Assembly: GCF_000953675.1 (NCBI RefSeq) | Contig: NZ_LN679998.1 | Location: forward strand, 2,995,652-3,059,651 | Source of the DNA: Paraclostridium sordellii | Lineage (GTDB): Bacteria > Bacillota > Clostridia > Peptostreptococcales > Peptostreptococcaceae | Direction: 5' to 3' | DNA: 64,000 nt | Part shown: positions 47,237 to 55,985 of the stretch, one piece after another | Layout of the letters: each line of letters opens with the position of its first letter | Position numbering within the stretch: the first letter of the stretch is position 1 | The notes under the pieces: generated by a model | What the model saw: only the letters and a program-made list of their open reading frames with translations | Told to the model about the DNA's origin: nothing | Databases searched by the model: none | Translations under genes and position numbers: made by a program

Positions 47237-47270
47237 ATAAAAAAGCTTGCAAAAATACAAGCTTTTTTGT
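47237..47270 (-). terminator. Terminator of the 47290-48060 gene
   Basis: A 9-bp stem AAAAGCTTG/CAAGCTTTT (about 47241-47249 with 47258-47266) has A- and T-runs on both sides. Confidence 0.8.
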
Positions 47271-47283
47271 TTCACGTAAAACC
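47268..47283. promoter_or_regulatory. parS-like 16-mer
   Basis: TGTTTCACGTAAAACC differs at two positions from the bacterial parS consensus TGTTTCACGTGAAACA bound by ParB/Spo0J. It lies between a terminator and a gene end, outside coding DNA. Confidence 0.35.
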
Positions 47284-47289
47284 TATGTC

Positions 47290-48060
47290 TTATAACTGCT
47301 TCATGTTATTGAGAAATTTTTCAATTTCCAAATCAGATAGCCTTAAATATTCCTTAATTTCTGATACATATTTTAAGTTTTTGCTATTTAATAGTTCTTG
47401 TGCACAGTCCATAGCTTTTCCTCTTAAAATATATGCCTTTTGAACACATTTTTTAGCATCATTTAGTATAGCTGTATTTTCTTCATTTTTAAGTTTTGGA
47501 ACATCCATAGCTTCATAGGTTTTTACAACTTTTTCACACATACTTTTAGCATACGAAACATCTTTCTTAGCATCTTTTATTGTTTGAAGGTTAACTTTTA
47601 AATTTTTTAAATCAGGCATACACTCCCTCATAGGAACTAGTGCCTGCCTTTCTATATCATAAATTTCCTCTTTAAAGTTCTTAACAATTTCTTTATCCGT
47701 TAGCTCTATGGATATAACTTCATTTTCCTTAATTTTTTCATTTTCCTTAATATCTTTCTGTTCTTTTACACTTATATCTACTTTATCTTTATTTTTCTTA
47801 TTTTCATTTTCTCTATTTATTTCTTCTTTATGGCTTTCGTTAGATTTAGCTTCATACTTTTCATCAAATGTATATTTGTTATTAAGGAAAACTTCCATTT
47901 TGTTTAAAGTACTTATATATATATTGCTTATAACTATAACAGTAACTACAACTGTATACATACTACCATATATACTTGCTCTTTTAAAACTCTCTTTATT
48001 TTTAAATAAAATACCTATTGGTAATACATATAAGATTAGAATTACTAATATCCACCTCAC
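47290..48060 (-). CDS. Hypothetical membrane-anchored coiled-coil protein
   Basis: I do not recognise this protein. It begins with two hydrophobic segments (about 2-18 and 27-50), continues with a Lys/Glu/Asn-rich low-complexity linker (about 65-125), and ends in a long helical domain with three cysteines. Topology suggests a short hairpin anchor with the linker and helical part on one side of the membrane. A GTG at 48060, 8 bases after AAGGAG, is the likeliest start; the ATG at 48090 has no ribosome site. Confidence 0.65.
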   Translation of the reverse strand: MRWILVILILYVLPIGILFKNKESFKRASIYGSMYTVVVTVIVISNIYISTLNKMEVFLNNKYTFDEKYEAKSNESHKEEINRENENKKNKDKVDISVKEQKDIKENEKIKENEVISIELTDKEIVKNFKEEIYDIERQALVPMRECMPDLKNLKVNLQTIKDAKKDVSYAKSMCEKVVKTYEAMDVPKLKNEENTAILNDAKKCVQKAYILRGKAMDCAQELLNSKNLKYVSEIKEYLRLSDLEIEKFLNNMKQL

Positions 48061-48133
48061 ATTAACAACTCCTTTATCTAAGGTTTTCATATTAGATTAA
48101 ATATATCTTATATTATTTACCATATTTTATTAA

Positions 48134-48826
48134 TTAATCCATAATTTTTACTAAATTAAAATCTACATAGTCACAAGATACTAATTTATACTCAACACCT
48201 TCTCTTATGCCTTCTAATCCCATTTTAAATGATTCTTTACCGTGTAAATGTCCATATATAACTTTTTCAACTTTATATTCTTCATATATATCTGTAAATA
48301 AAGATGGTTCTAACTTATCATTAGTTGGAGGATAGTGAGTAATTACTATTATTTTTTCAAATCCAGCTTTTTTTGCTGCATCTAAAGATAACTTTAACCT
48401 ATGGGCTTCTCTTTTATATATTTTCTCATCATCTTCGGTAAATTTTACATCATTAGGACATATCCAACCTCTTGTTCCACATATGGCATATTCATTATAA
48501 GAATAAAAGTTATTTTGTAAAAAACTCATATCTTCATAAAGCTTATTTAACTTTGCTACTGTTGTCCACCAATAATCATGATTTCCTTTTACATATATTT
48601 TTTCCCCAGGAAGATTATGTATTATATCTAAGTCAAAAGTAGCTTCGTCCATATTAATCCCCCATGAAGTATCTCCTACAATTAGTACAGTATCATTTTT
48701 ATTTACTTTACTATTCCAACTATCTATTATCTTTTTTTCATGATTTTCCCAGTTATCTCCAAATATATTCATAGGTTTATTAACTGCCGTTGAAAAATGT
48801 AAATCTCCTATTGCATATAAACTCAT
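48134..48826 (-). CDS. Metallophosphoesterase
   Basis: A 230-residue calcineurin-like phosphoesterase with the full metal-site set: GDLHF, GDTSWG, KGNHDYWW, ITHYPP and YGHLHG. No signal peptide or membrane segment is present. The family hydrolyses phosphomonoesters or diesters; the substrate cannot be predicted. It is preceded by the relQ gene on the same strand but with a terminator-like hairpin between. Confidence 0.9.
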   Translation of the reverse strand: MSLYAIGDLHFSTAVNKPMNIFGDNWENHEKKIIDSWNSKVNKNDTVLIVGDTSWGINMDEATFDLDIIHNLPGEKIYVKGNHDYWWTTVAKLNKLYEDMSFLQNNFYSYNEYAICGTRGWICPNDVKFTEDDEKIYKREAHRLKLSLDAAKKAGFEKIIVITHYPPTNDKLEPSLFTDIYEEYKVEKVIYGHLHGKESFKMGLEGIREGVEYKLVSCDYVDFNLVKIMD

Positions 48827-48857
48827 AACAATCTCCTTTCTATATCTATTTAAAAAC

Positions 48858-48890
48858 TAAAAAAAGAAGCGAGATTTACCCTCTTCTTTT
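48858..48890 (-). terminator. Terminator of relQ
   Basis: AAAAGAAG...CTTCTTTT arms with a two-base bulge span the relQ stop codon; As on the left give Ts on the minus strand. Confidence 0.65.
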
Positions 48891-49670
48891 CTTATTATAC
48901 CCTTCAAGTAAAGCATCTATTTCACTTTTTAGGGCAATAATTTCAGTTATATCCCTTTCATTATCAATTCGATCTAATCTTCTTTGATAAATAATAGCTT
49001 TTTGAGTTTCACCTAAGTCATATAACTCTTGTATCTTGCCTAAAACATCTCTTACAGTTATGGATTTAACTTGATACATAACCTGAGCCTTCATTATATG
49101 TTCTCTTATTTCACTCATTTCTTGGTCTAATAAAAATGCTGCATCAGCTGCTCTTCTTAATCTCATCGCTAAGTCTTCTGGTATATAATGTTCATATTTA
49201 TATTTTAAGGAATGCTCTATAGTAGCCCAGAAGTTCATAGCTAATGTTCTAATCTGTATTTCACATAGAATTTCCTTATATCCTTGAGCTGTATTTATAG
49301 GGTATCTTATTATTAAGTGATAACTTCTATATCCACTATCTTTAAAATTTGCTATGTAATCTTTTTCATAAATAATCGCCATATCATTTCTTGATTTTAT
49401 AAGTTCGACAATTGTATATATATCTTCAACAAACTGGCACATTATTCTTATCCCAGCTATATCTTCCATTTCTTCTATATCTAAAATATCTAATCGTTTT
49501 GCTTTAGATATTATGGACGAAATTTTTTTTGTTCTTCCTGTTACAAACTCTATTGGAGAATACTCTCCTCTTTTTAGAAATTCTTTTCTTATATTTTTAA
49601 ATTTTACTTTAAGTTCTTCTACAGCGTGTTCATAAGGAACAAGTATCTTATCCCACTTTTCGTATTCCAT
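48876..49670 (-). CDS. relQ: Small alarmone synthetase, GTP pyrophosphokinase (RelQ/SasB type)
   Basis: A 264-residue single-domain (p)ppGpp synthetase. The RelA/SpoT synthetase core has EDIAGIRIMCQFVEDIYTI (about 66-84), GYRSYHLIIRYPI and the catalytic EIQIRTLAMNFWATIEHSLKYKY region (seen in segments). No hydrolase, TGS or ACT domain is present. The C-terminal helical extension (about 185-264) is longer than in B. subtilis SasB. It transfers pyrophosphate from ATP to GTP or GDP in stress. GGTGAG precedes the ATG. Confidence 0.93.
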   Translation of the reverse strand: MEYEKWDKILVPYEHAVEELKVKFKNIRKEFLKRGEYSPIEFVTGRTKKISSIISKAKRLDILDIEEMEDIAGIRIMCQFVEDIYTIVELIKSRNDMAIIYEKDYIANFKDSGYRSYHLIIRYPINTAQGYKEILCEIQIRTLAMNFWATIEHSLKYKYEHYIPEDLAMRLRRAADAAFLLDQEMSEIREHIMKAQVMYQVKSITVRDVLGKIQELYDLGETQKAIIYQRRLDRIDNERDITEIIALKSEIDALLEGYNKKRRG

Positions 49671-49722
49671 TATTTCTCACCCTTTGTTTTCATATTTGTC
49701 AACTTCTATATTTTAACATAAT

Positions 49723-50634
49723 TTATAGTTGTTTTGTATAATAAAGAACGTCTCCATTTTTTAATTGACAATCAATATCACCTAGTTTAATTAAATAACT
49801 TATCATTCCAACTAGCGTTGATCTAAAAAAGTGATATTCTTTATAGTTATAACTTAATTCATTATCATTTATTATTGTTTTTAATATGTATTCTAGTGTG
49901 CTAGGTTCTTTAGCTATAGTCTTTACTTGTTTTAAATATTCATTTACATTTTCCTCATGCTTACTTATAAGCTCTAATGTACTTTCTTTTGTTATAGGTC
50001 TTTTACAATGTCCTAAAACACAATACTCAAAGTCTAGATATTTAACTTTATCTAATGACTTTAAATATTCTTCTATATCATATAAAAAAAGTAATTCGAA
50101 CTTATTTAAAAGCTCTTCTCCTATTAAAGTATCTCCTAAATATAATACTTTATCTTTTGTCATTATTCCTATAGATCCTATAGTGTGTCCTACCAAACTT
50201 ATCACTTCTATATATTCATTATTTATATTAATTTTTCCTTCCTTTATAACCTCATCAATTTTAACTTGTTCCATATTTTTATTCAATAGAATTTTGTCAA
50301 ATATAGCATTAGTTTCCCCTCCCATTATATAAGAAGAAAATAATACTGGGTTATCTATATAAATCTTACTAAATTCACTAGACATATTTACTATATCTTT
50401 ATATTTTTCTTTAAATTGATATCCTGCTCCATAGTGGTCATTGTGTTCATGTGTATTAATTATCCATTTTGGAATTATTCCATTTTCATCAAAATATTTC
50501 ATTAAGTTTCTTGGTCTTACTCCAGGAAGTCCTGGATCTATAATTAAAGCACTATTATCATCAAATAAATAGATACCTGTATTTGTCCCGCCTCTTGCGA
50601 AAAAAGAGTTCCCTTTTATATTGATTATCTTCAT
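49723..50634 (-). CDS. Metallo-beta-lactamase-fold hydrolase
   Basis: A 303-residue MBL-fold protein. The zinc motif is THEHNDHYG (H-x-H-x-D-H), with the further ligands in LVGHTIGSIG, YLGDTLIG and VLGHCKRPI. The C-terminal 100 residues are helical and family-specific. The substrate is unknown. A GTG at 50643 is part of the AAGGTGAT site, so the ATG at 50634 is the start. Its upstream neighbour, the cysteine-cluster protein gene, ends 10 bases before this start, so the two are co-transcribed. Confidence 0.85.
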   Translation of the reverse strand: MKIINIKGNSFFARGGTNTGIYLFDDNSALIIDPGLPGVRPRNLMKYFDENGIIPKWIINTHEHNDHYGAGYQFKEKYKDIVNMSSEFSKIYIDNPVLFSSYIMGGETNAIFDKILLNKNMEQVKIDEVIKEGKININNEYIEVISLVGHTIGSIGIMTKDKVLYLGDTLIGEELLNKFELLFLYDIEEYLKSLDKVKYLDFEYCVLGHCKRPITKESTLELISKHEENVNEYLKQVKTIAKEPSTLEYILKTIINDNELSYNYKEYHFFRSTLVGMISYLIKLGDIDCQLKNGDVLYYTKQL

Positions 50635-50644
50635 TTTAATCACC

Positions 50645-51373
50645 TTATAATATAATTGACTTTAATCTCTTTAAAGCTATATTTCTAACCATTTCATCTT
50701 TGGTAACATTAATTTTTATATTATATGCTACATTTTCAAAAAGTAATGATTCTATAAAATATTCAACTATTCCTCTATCTTTAAATTCTATATCTATAAC
50801 TCCACTTGAGTATAACTTAGAATCAAGTATCATTAGAGAGTCAGCAAATTCTAATCTTTCAGATTTTTTTAAATACCTATTTTCTGGTTTAAAATCCTCA
50901 CAATAATTAATTTTAAAGTTAACTACTTCTTCATTAATTTCAAACCCATATTCATCTTTTATTAATCTAGAATATTCATTATTTTTATTGTTTATATTGC
51001 TTAAATTCAAATTATAATCTTCTTTAGTCCAATGTCCATAAATTCTACAATTCAAAGGTCTAACTTGATATATTAAACATTTATTATTTTCATCTTTAAA
51101 TGGACATGAACTCTTTTTTATATATTCTAAGAAGTAATAATCTATTACTTTGTTTAAACATTTATCTCTTAGGGCTTTATTGTTTTCTAAATAGTTATAT
51201 ATATTTAAAAACTCAATTAAGTTTGTACCTACTGATTCCATACAGCACTTTCCACAACCTGTACAATCTCCACTTGGTAAATTGTTATATATGTTATTTA
51301 ATTCATCAAATAAATTAACTTCTCTTGCAAATTGAATTCCTTTTTTTATATCAATCTTTTTTAGGGTAGCCAT
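50645..51373 (-). CDS. YkgJ-family cysteine cluster protein
   Basis: A 242-residue protein with CTGCGKCCMESVG (about 36-48) and CPFKDENNKCLIYQVRPLNC (about 87-106), the Fx(C)xxC(C) pattern of YkgJ/UPF0153 proteins thought to bind zinc or iron. The C-terminal half is unfamiliar. Function is unknown; related proteins sit near metal or redox genes. It starts after AAGGAG and is divergent from the 83-residue gene at 51461. It forms a two-gene operon with the MBL hydrolase. Confidence 0.82.
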   Translation of the reverse strand: MATLKKIDIKKGIQFAREVNLFDELNNIYNNLPSGDCTGCGKCCMESVGTNLIEFLNIYNYLENNKALRDKCLNKVIDYYFLEYIKKSSCPFKDENNKCLIYQVRPLNCRIYGHWTKEDYNLNLSNINNKNNEYSRLIKDEYGFEINEEVVNFKINYCEDFKPENRYLKKSERLEFADSLMILDSKLYSSGVIDIEFKDRGIVEYFIESLLFENVAYNIKINVTKDEMVRNIALKRLKSIIL

Positions 51374-51460
51374 TATTATTACTCCTTGTTATAATTATTA
51401 AGTTAATACAAACAATAATTATAACATATTTTTTTGAAACTTATTAGGAGGTACTTTTAT

Positions 51461-51709
51461 ATGAATAGATATACTAAAGTTATAAACATGATGGAAAGTT
51501 ACTACACAAAAGATTATGAGAAAAAGAAAAAAAATGTAACTAAAGTTAGAGAAGTAAGAGAAGAAACAGTTAGAAAATTTTTCTTACAAGGTGATTGTGA
51601 AGTTCTAGTTATATTAGAAGATAGTGGAAGAGAAATATTAATTGATGATTTTTCTCCAGAAGAAGATATAAAAAAATACTTAGGACCTAAGTTTATAAAT
51701 AAAAAATAG
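51461..51709 (+). CDS. Small conserved-looking protein, 83 residues, unknown
   Basis: I do not recognise it. A strong AGGAGGT site 8 bases before the ATG and a terminator right after the stop support a real gene. The protein is highly charged: a basic N-terminal helix (KDYEKKKKNVTKVREVREE) and an acidic, beta-like C-terminus (CEVLVILEDSGREILIDDF). No membrane segment is present. Confidence 0.72.
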   Translation: MNRYTKVINMMESYYTKDYEKKKKNVTKVREVREETVRKFFLQGDCEVLVILEDSGREILIDDFSPEEDIKKYLGPKFINKK

Positions 51710-51714
51710 ATCCT

Positions 51715-51748
51715 TCCCTCTAATATAAATTTTAGGGGGATTTTTTTA
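51715..51748 (+). terminator. Terminator of the 83-residue gene
   Basis: A 9-bp stem (51715-51723 with 51732-51740, one G-T) is followed by seven Ts. Confidence 0.85.
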
Positions 51749-51759
51749 TTTTTATTGTT

Positions 51760-51866
51760 ATAAAATTTCACATTCAGGTAATAATAGTAATATATAAATA
51801 ATATTTAACTCAATCTCCCCCATTTATGAGCTTTCGTTCCCCCGATGAAGGCTCTTTTTTTATTCA
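51760..51866 (+). ncRNA. Possible small RNA or leader with its own terminator
   Basis: A second hairpin (about 51829-51855, GAGC...GCTC with wobble pairs) with eight Ts follows no gene on this strand. A weak TTGTTA/TAATAA promoter-like pair lies near 51757-51790. It could instead be the attenuated leader of the gene at 51989. Confidence 0.35.
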
Positions 51867-51947
51867 TAAAAAAATCTACATTTTAAGTAAATATAATTTC
51901 CTTTTTTCCTATAAAAAATATTCTATTTATATATTAATTTTTTAGGG

Positions 51948-51953
51948 TATAAT
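51948..51953 (+). promoter_or_regulatory. -10 box of the 51989 gene
   Basis: A perfect TATAAT lies 35 bases before the ATG; the -35 region (near 51925) is weak. Confidence 0.5.
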
Positions 51954-51988
51954 AGTTTATTAACTAATAATTTTAAGGAGATGTTTAT

Positions 51989-52330
51989 ATGCTTAAAATA
52001 GGTAACCTAAATTTAGACTCAGATTTTGAATATAGAATTATAAGAGAAGAAGATGAAGATATAGATTTATTTATAGATATCAATTACAGAAGTGTGGACG
52101 TAGACTGTAGTAATAATGATTTATTTGCTTCTAGAATTCAATTTCCTTTTGTTAGATCTATAATTTTAAGATTTAATAAATCTACTAATTTAATGACCGT
52201 TCATTTTATGAGAGATATAGATTTATTTTCTGCTTTTGCAAACTTCGAAGTAGATCATTCTAATGCTATTATATGTATTAAAAACGACTATGAAAAAGTT
52301 GTTTTTAGTAAAAGAAAATTGGAATTATAA
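51989..52330 (+). CDS. Hypothetical protein, 113 residues
   Basis: I do not recognise this gene. AAGGAG precedes the ATG, a TATAAT lies upstream and a strong terminator follows, so it is a real single-gene transcript. The protein is acidic at the N-terminus (REEDEDIDLFIDI) and looks mainly beta-stranded (FPFVRSIILRFN, LMTVHFMRDI, NAIICIKNDYEKVVF). No signal or membrane segment is present. Confidence 0.72.
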   Translation: MLKIGNLNLDSDFEYRIIREEDEDIDLFIDINYRSVDVDCSNNDLFASRIQFPFVRSIILRFNKSTNLMTVHFMRDIDLFSAFANFEVDHSNAIICIKNDYEKVVFSKRKLEL

Positions 52331-52332
52331 TG

Positions 52333-52372
52333 TAAATAAATAAGGGGGCCTTAATAGGCCCCTATTTATTTT
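52333..52372 (+). terminator. Terminator of the 51989 gene
   Basis: A GC-rich stem with GGGGGCC/GGCCCC core around TTAATA is extended by A/T pairs and followed by a T-rich tail. Confidence 0.88.
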
Positions 52373-52457
52373 TATTTACTTAATCAAAGTATATTACATC
52401 AAATATTCTCAGTCAAGTTCTATTTCTGAAAATTCTAATTTTTCCTACTCTTTTATC

Positions 52458-55076
52458 TTACTTTCCAAATGCAGTTAGGTATATATCTTTTAATTCAGAT
52501 ACTAATGGATATCTTGGGTTAGCTGGAGTACATTGATCATCAAATGCATCTAATGCTAACTTATCAACTGATGCCATAAAATCTTTTTCACTTACTCCGC
52601 ATTCAGCTATAGTTTTAGGTATATTTAATTCAGTTAATAACTTGTTTACAGCATCTATTAAATTATTTACACCTTCTTCAGTATTATTAGCTTTAAGACC
52701 TATATACTTAGCTATTTCTGCATATTTTTTATCAGCTACAAATGATTTATATTTAGGGAATGCAGAGAACTTAGTTGGCTTAGTAGCATTGTATCTTATA
52801 ACATAAGGTAATAAAACTGCATTTGCTCTACCATGTGGTATATGGAATTCTGAACCAAGTTTATGAGCTAATGAATGGTTTATACCTAAGAATGCATTTG
52901 CAAATGCCATTCCTGCCATACATGATGCATTATGCATTTTTTCTCTTGCTTCTCTGTCGCTTCCATCTTTATATGCTCTTGGAAGATATTCAAATACCAT
53001 TTCTATTGCTTTTATTGCTAATGCATCTGTGTAATCAGTTGCCATTACAGAAACATAAGCTTCTATAGCATGAGTTAATACATCTACTCCTGTATCTGCT
53101 GTTACAGATTTTGGTACAGTCATCACAAAGTTTGGATCTATTATTGCGATATCTGGAGTTAACTCATAATCTGCTAAAGGATATTTAACATTATTAACTT
53201 TATCTGTTACAACTGCAAAAGATGTAACCTCTGAACCTGTTCCTGATGTAGTTGGTATAGCCACCAACTTCGCTTGTCTTCCTAATTTAGGGAACTTAAA
53301 TACTCTTTTTCTTATATCCATAAATCTTAATCTTAAGTCATCAAAGTCAACTTCAGGATTTTCGTAGAATAACCACATTCCTTTAGCTGCGTCCATTGCT
53401 GAACCTCCACCTAATGCTATTATTGTATCTGGTTTAAATTGTCTCATAACATTAGCACCATTTAATACAGTTTCTACCGATGGATCTGGCTCAACATCTG
53501 AAAATACTTCTATCATTACTGGATTAGTTCTCTTTCTTAAATGGTAAATTAACTTATCTACATAACCTAACTGAACCATCATTCTATCTGTAACTATCAT
53601 CACTCTATTAGTATCCGCCATTTTTTCTAAATAGCTTACTGAACCAAATTCATGGTAAACTCTTTCAGGTATTCTAAACCACTGCATATTGTTTCTTCTC
53701 ATAGTAACTTTTTTAACATTTATTAAATTCACTGCTGATACATTATCTGTTGTTGAGTTATTACCCATAGATCCACATCCTAACGTTAATGATGGTATAT
53801 TTACATTATATATATCTCCTATAGCACCGTGAGTTGATGGTGCATTAACAAGTAATCTACCTGTTCTAACTTTTTTACCAAATTCTAATATTATATCATC
53901 ATTATTTGAGTGAATAACAGCAGAGTGTCCAAGACCTCCAAACTCCGTCATTTCAACGCATTTTTCTATTCCTTCTTTATAGCCTTTAACTTTATAACAA
54001 GCTAATACTGGACTTAATTTTTCCTTAGATAAAGGATAGTCATATCCCACTCCTTCTAATTCTGCAACTAGTATTTTTGCATCCTTTGGAGCATTTTTTA
54101 TTCCTGCCATTTCAGCTATTTTATATGCACTTTGACCTACTATATTAGCATTTATTGTGCAAGTTTCTTTATTTATAACTAATCCTTCTAGTAATTTCTT
54201 TTCTTCTTTATTTACAAAGTAGCAGTTATAAGCTTTCATTAAATCTACTACATCATCATATATTTCTTCATCTATTATTACTGCTTGTTCTGAAGCACAT
54301 ATCATTCCATTATCAAATGTTTTTGATAGTATTAAATCGTTTACCGCTTGCTTAATATCAGCAGTCTTTTCTATATAACAAGGTACGTTACCTGCTCCAA
54401 CTCCTAATGCTGGTTTACCAGAAGAGTATGCAGCTTTTACCATACCAGGTCCCCCTGTTGCTAGTATTAATGATATTCCATCATTTTTCATTAATGCATT
54501 TGAAGCTTCTATTGAAGGTTCCTCTATCCATTGAATACAATCTTTTGGAGCTCCAGCAGCTATCGCAGCATCTCTAACTATTTTAGCAGCTTCAGATGAA
54601 GACTTTTGAGCTGATGGATGGAAGCTAAATATTATTGGATTTCTACTTTTCATAGCTATTATTGATTTAAACATTGTAGTTGAAGTTGGATTTGTAACTG
54701 GTGTTACTCCAGCTATAACCCCTATAGGTTCTGCTATTAATTTATAATTTTCTTCTTCATTTTCTTCTATAACTCCAACAGTTTTATTGTACTTTATACT
54801 ATTATAAATGTACTCTGTTGCAAATATATTCTTAGTTACTTTATCTTCAAAAACTCCTCTTTGAGTTTCATCTACAGCTAATCTAGCAAGCTCTATATGT
54901 TTATCAAGGCCTTTTTTTGCCATTTCTTTAACAATCTTATCTACAGCTTCTTGATCTAACTTAAGCATTTCATTCTTAGCCTTATTAGCTTTTTCTACTA
55001 ATATATTTACCTTTTCTTCTGCTGTTAATTCTTTTTTAATATCCATATTTACTACTTTTTTAGCTTCTTTACTCAT
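52458..55076 (-). CDS. adhE: Bifunctional acetaldehyde-CoA/alcohol dehydrogenase
   Basis: An 872-residue fusion. The N-terminal CoA-acylating aldehyde dehydrogenase (about 20-440) has [32 protein letters not shown] and the nucleophile Cys in [10 protein letters not shown]. The C-terminal iron-dependent alcohol dehydrogenase (about 460-872) has [15 protein letters not shown] and the His-rich iron site ALAHKLG, plus HIPHGRANA. It turns acetyl-CoA to ethanol with two NADH, a redox outlet. A TTG at 55082 overlaps the GGGAGGA spacing; the ATG at 55076 is chosen. A strong promoter and Rex-like site lie upstream. Confidence 0.97.
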   Translation of the reverse strand: MSKEAKKVVNMDIKKELTAEEKVNILVEKANKAKNEMLKLDQEAVDKIVKEMAKKGLDKHIELARLAVDETQRGVFEDKVTKNIFATEYIYNSIKYNKTVGVIEENEEENYKLIAEPIGVIAGVTPVTNPTSTTMFKSIIAMKSRNPIIFSFHPSAQKSSSEAAKIVRDAAIAAGAPKDCIQWIEEPSIEASNALMKNDGISLILATGGPGMVKAAYSSGKPALGVGAGNVPCYIEKTADIKQAVNDLILSKTFDNGMICASEQAVIIDEEIYDDVVDLMKAYNCYFVNKEEKKLLEGLVINKETCTINANIVGQSAYKIAEMAGIKNAPKDAKILVAELEGVGYDYPLSKEKLSPVLACYKVKGYKEGIEKCVEMTEFGGLGHSAVIHSNNDDIILEFGKKVRTGRLLVNAPSTHGAIGDIYNVNIPSLTLGCGSMGNNSTTDNVSAVNLINVKKVTMRRNNMQWFRIPERVYHEFGSVSYLEKMADTNRVMIVTDRMMVQLGYVDKLIYHLRKRTNPVMIEVFSDVEPDPSVETVLNGANVMRQFKPDTIIALGGGSAMDAAKGMWLFYENPEVDFDDLRLRFMDIRKRVFKFPKLGRQAKLVAIPTTSGTGSEVTSFAVVTDKVNNVKYPLADYELTPDIAIIDPNFVMTVPKSVTADTGVDVLTHAIEAYVSVMATDYTDALAIKAIEMVFEYLPRAYKDGSDREAREKMHNASCMAGMAFANAFLGINHSLAHKLGSEFHIPHGRANAVLLPYVIRYNATKPTKFSAFPKYKSFVADKKYAEIAKYIGLKANNTEEGVNNLIDAVNKLLTELNIPKTIAECGVSEKDFMASVDKLALDAFDDQCTPANPRYPLVSELKDIYLTAFGK

Positions 55077-55112
55077 TTTCAAATCCTCCCAAGACGTTAT
55101 TAATTTATTTCA

Positions 55113-55130
55113 ATGTTAGTTATTTAACAA
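55113..55130. promoter_or_regulatory. Rex-like operator in the adhE leader
   Basis: The minus strand reads TTGTTAAATAACTAACAT: 12 of 14 fixed Rex positions match, with one perfect half-site. It lies just downstream of the -10 box, where binding would block transcription. Confidence 0.6.
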
Positions 55131-55143
55131 TCTCTATATTTAT

Positions 55144-55172
55144 ATAATATGCCTGCGTTAAATTTTTGTCAA
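55144..55172 (-). promoter_or_regulatory. Sigma-A promoter of adhE
   Basis: Minus-strand TTGACA (55167-55172), 17-base spacer, TATTAT (55144-55149). The direct repeat CGTTAAATTTTT at 55156 and 55181 flanks the -35 box. Confidence 0.85.
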
Positions 55173-55234
55173 CACTTTTTCGTTAAATTTTTATCTTTCT
55201 AAAATTATTTTTTAAATTTACTTTTAATATAAAC

Positions 55235-55276
55235 AAAAATAATACTATCTAGAAAATTCTAGATAGTATTATTTTT
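55235..55276 (-). terminator. Terminator of the DUF4230 gene
   Basis: An 18-bp perfect stem (55235-55252 with 55259-55276, loop 6) overlaps the stop region of the gene. Confidence 0.78.
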
Positions 55277-55877
55277 ACTGTTTAAAATTTATCTCAACAT
55301 CCTTATATCCTAATTCTTTTAAACTACTTTTTAGACTTTTAGTTGTACTTTCTTTTATCTCCTTAATGAACCCTTCTTTTATAATTTTATTTTCATAAGC
55401 TTTCTTTCCATTAGATAATTCTTCTATAACTTCATTTACATCTACTCTATTAAATAATGCATTTTTTATGTCATATACATATACATTACTTTCATCTATG
55501 TAATGATCTATAATACTACACTTTTCAATTTCTATAATTATGGAATTAGATGTGTTGTTAATAATATTAATATCTTTAGATTTTACGCCCCCTTTTATAA
55601 TGCCATTGTATTTTATAATAAATGACTTTTCAGTAAATGGTATTTTTATATTTTTAAAACTTTTATCTTTTTTAATGGTTATAATATCACTATAATTATA
55701 TTTTGATGTTGATAGTTCTACTACTTGTTCTATAGTATTTAGTACTTTTGATGTATCCTTAGGTGGTTTTTTAGTAAATATCATTCCTGAACATAATATA
55801 GCTCCTATAGTGATACCTAAAAATATAAATAGAATTACTAATTTATTATTATTAAATTTTTTTCGTTTTTGTAGCAA
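55275..55877 (-). CDS. DUF4230-like membrane-anchored protein
   Basis: A 200-residue protein with a basic N-terminus, one membrane segment (about 12-33), and an outer domain beginning EQVVELSTSKYNYSDIITI, the start pattern of DUF4230 proteins. The rest is beta-rich (FIIKYNGIIKGGVKSKDI) with a helical C-terminus. Function is unknown. It starts at TTG, 6 bases after AAGGAGGT, and is divergent from ppaC. Confidence 0.7.
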   Translation of the reverse strand: MLQKRKKFNNNKLVILFIFLGITIGAILCSGMIFTKKPPKDTSKVLNTIEQVVELSTSKYNYSDIITIKKDKSFKNIKIPFTEKSFIIKYNGIIKGGVKSKDINIINNTSNSIIIEIEKCSIIDHYIDESNVYVYDIKNALFNRVDVNEVIEELSNGKKAYENKIIKEGFIKEIKESTTKSLKSSLKELGYKDVEINFKQ

Positions 55878-55985
55878 AATTTTACCTCCTTTTGATATAA
55901 TATAAGTTGCGATTGTAAAGTTTTTAATTTGTATAAAAAAGAAAATTGATACATAAATTTTTGAAACATGAAAGGAGACTTAAAA

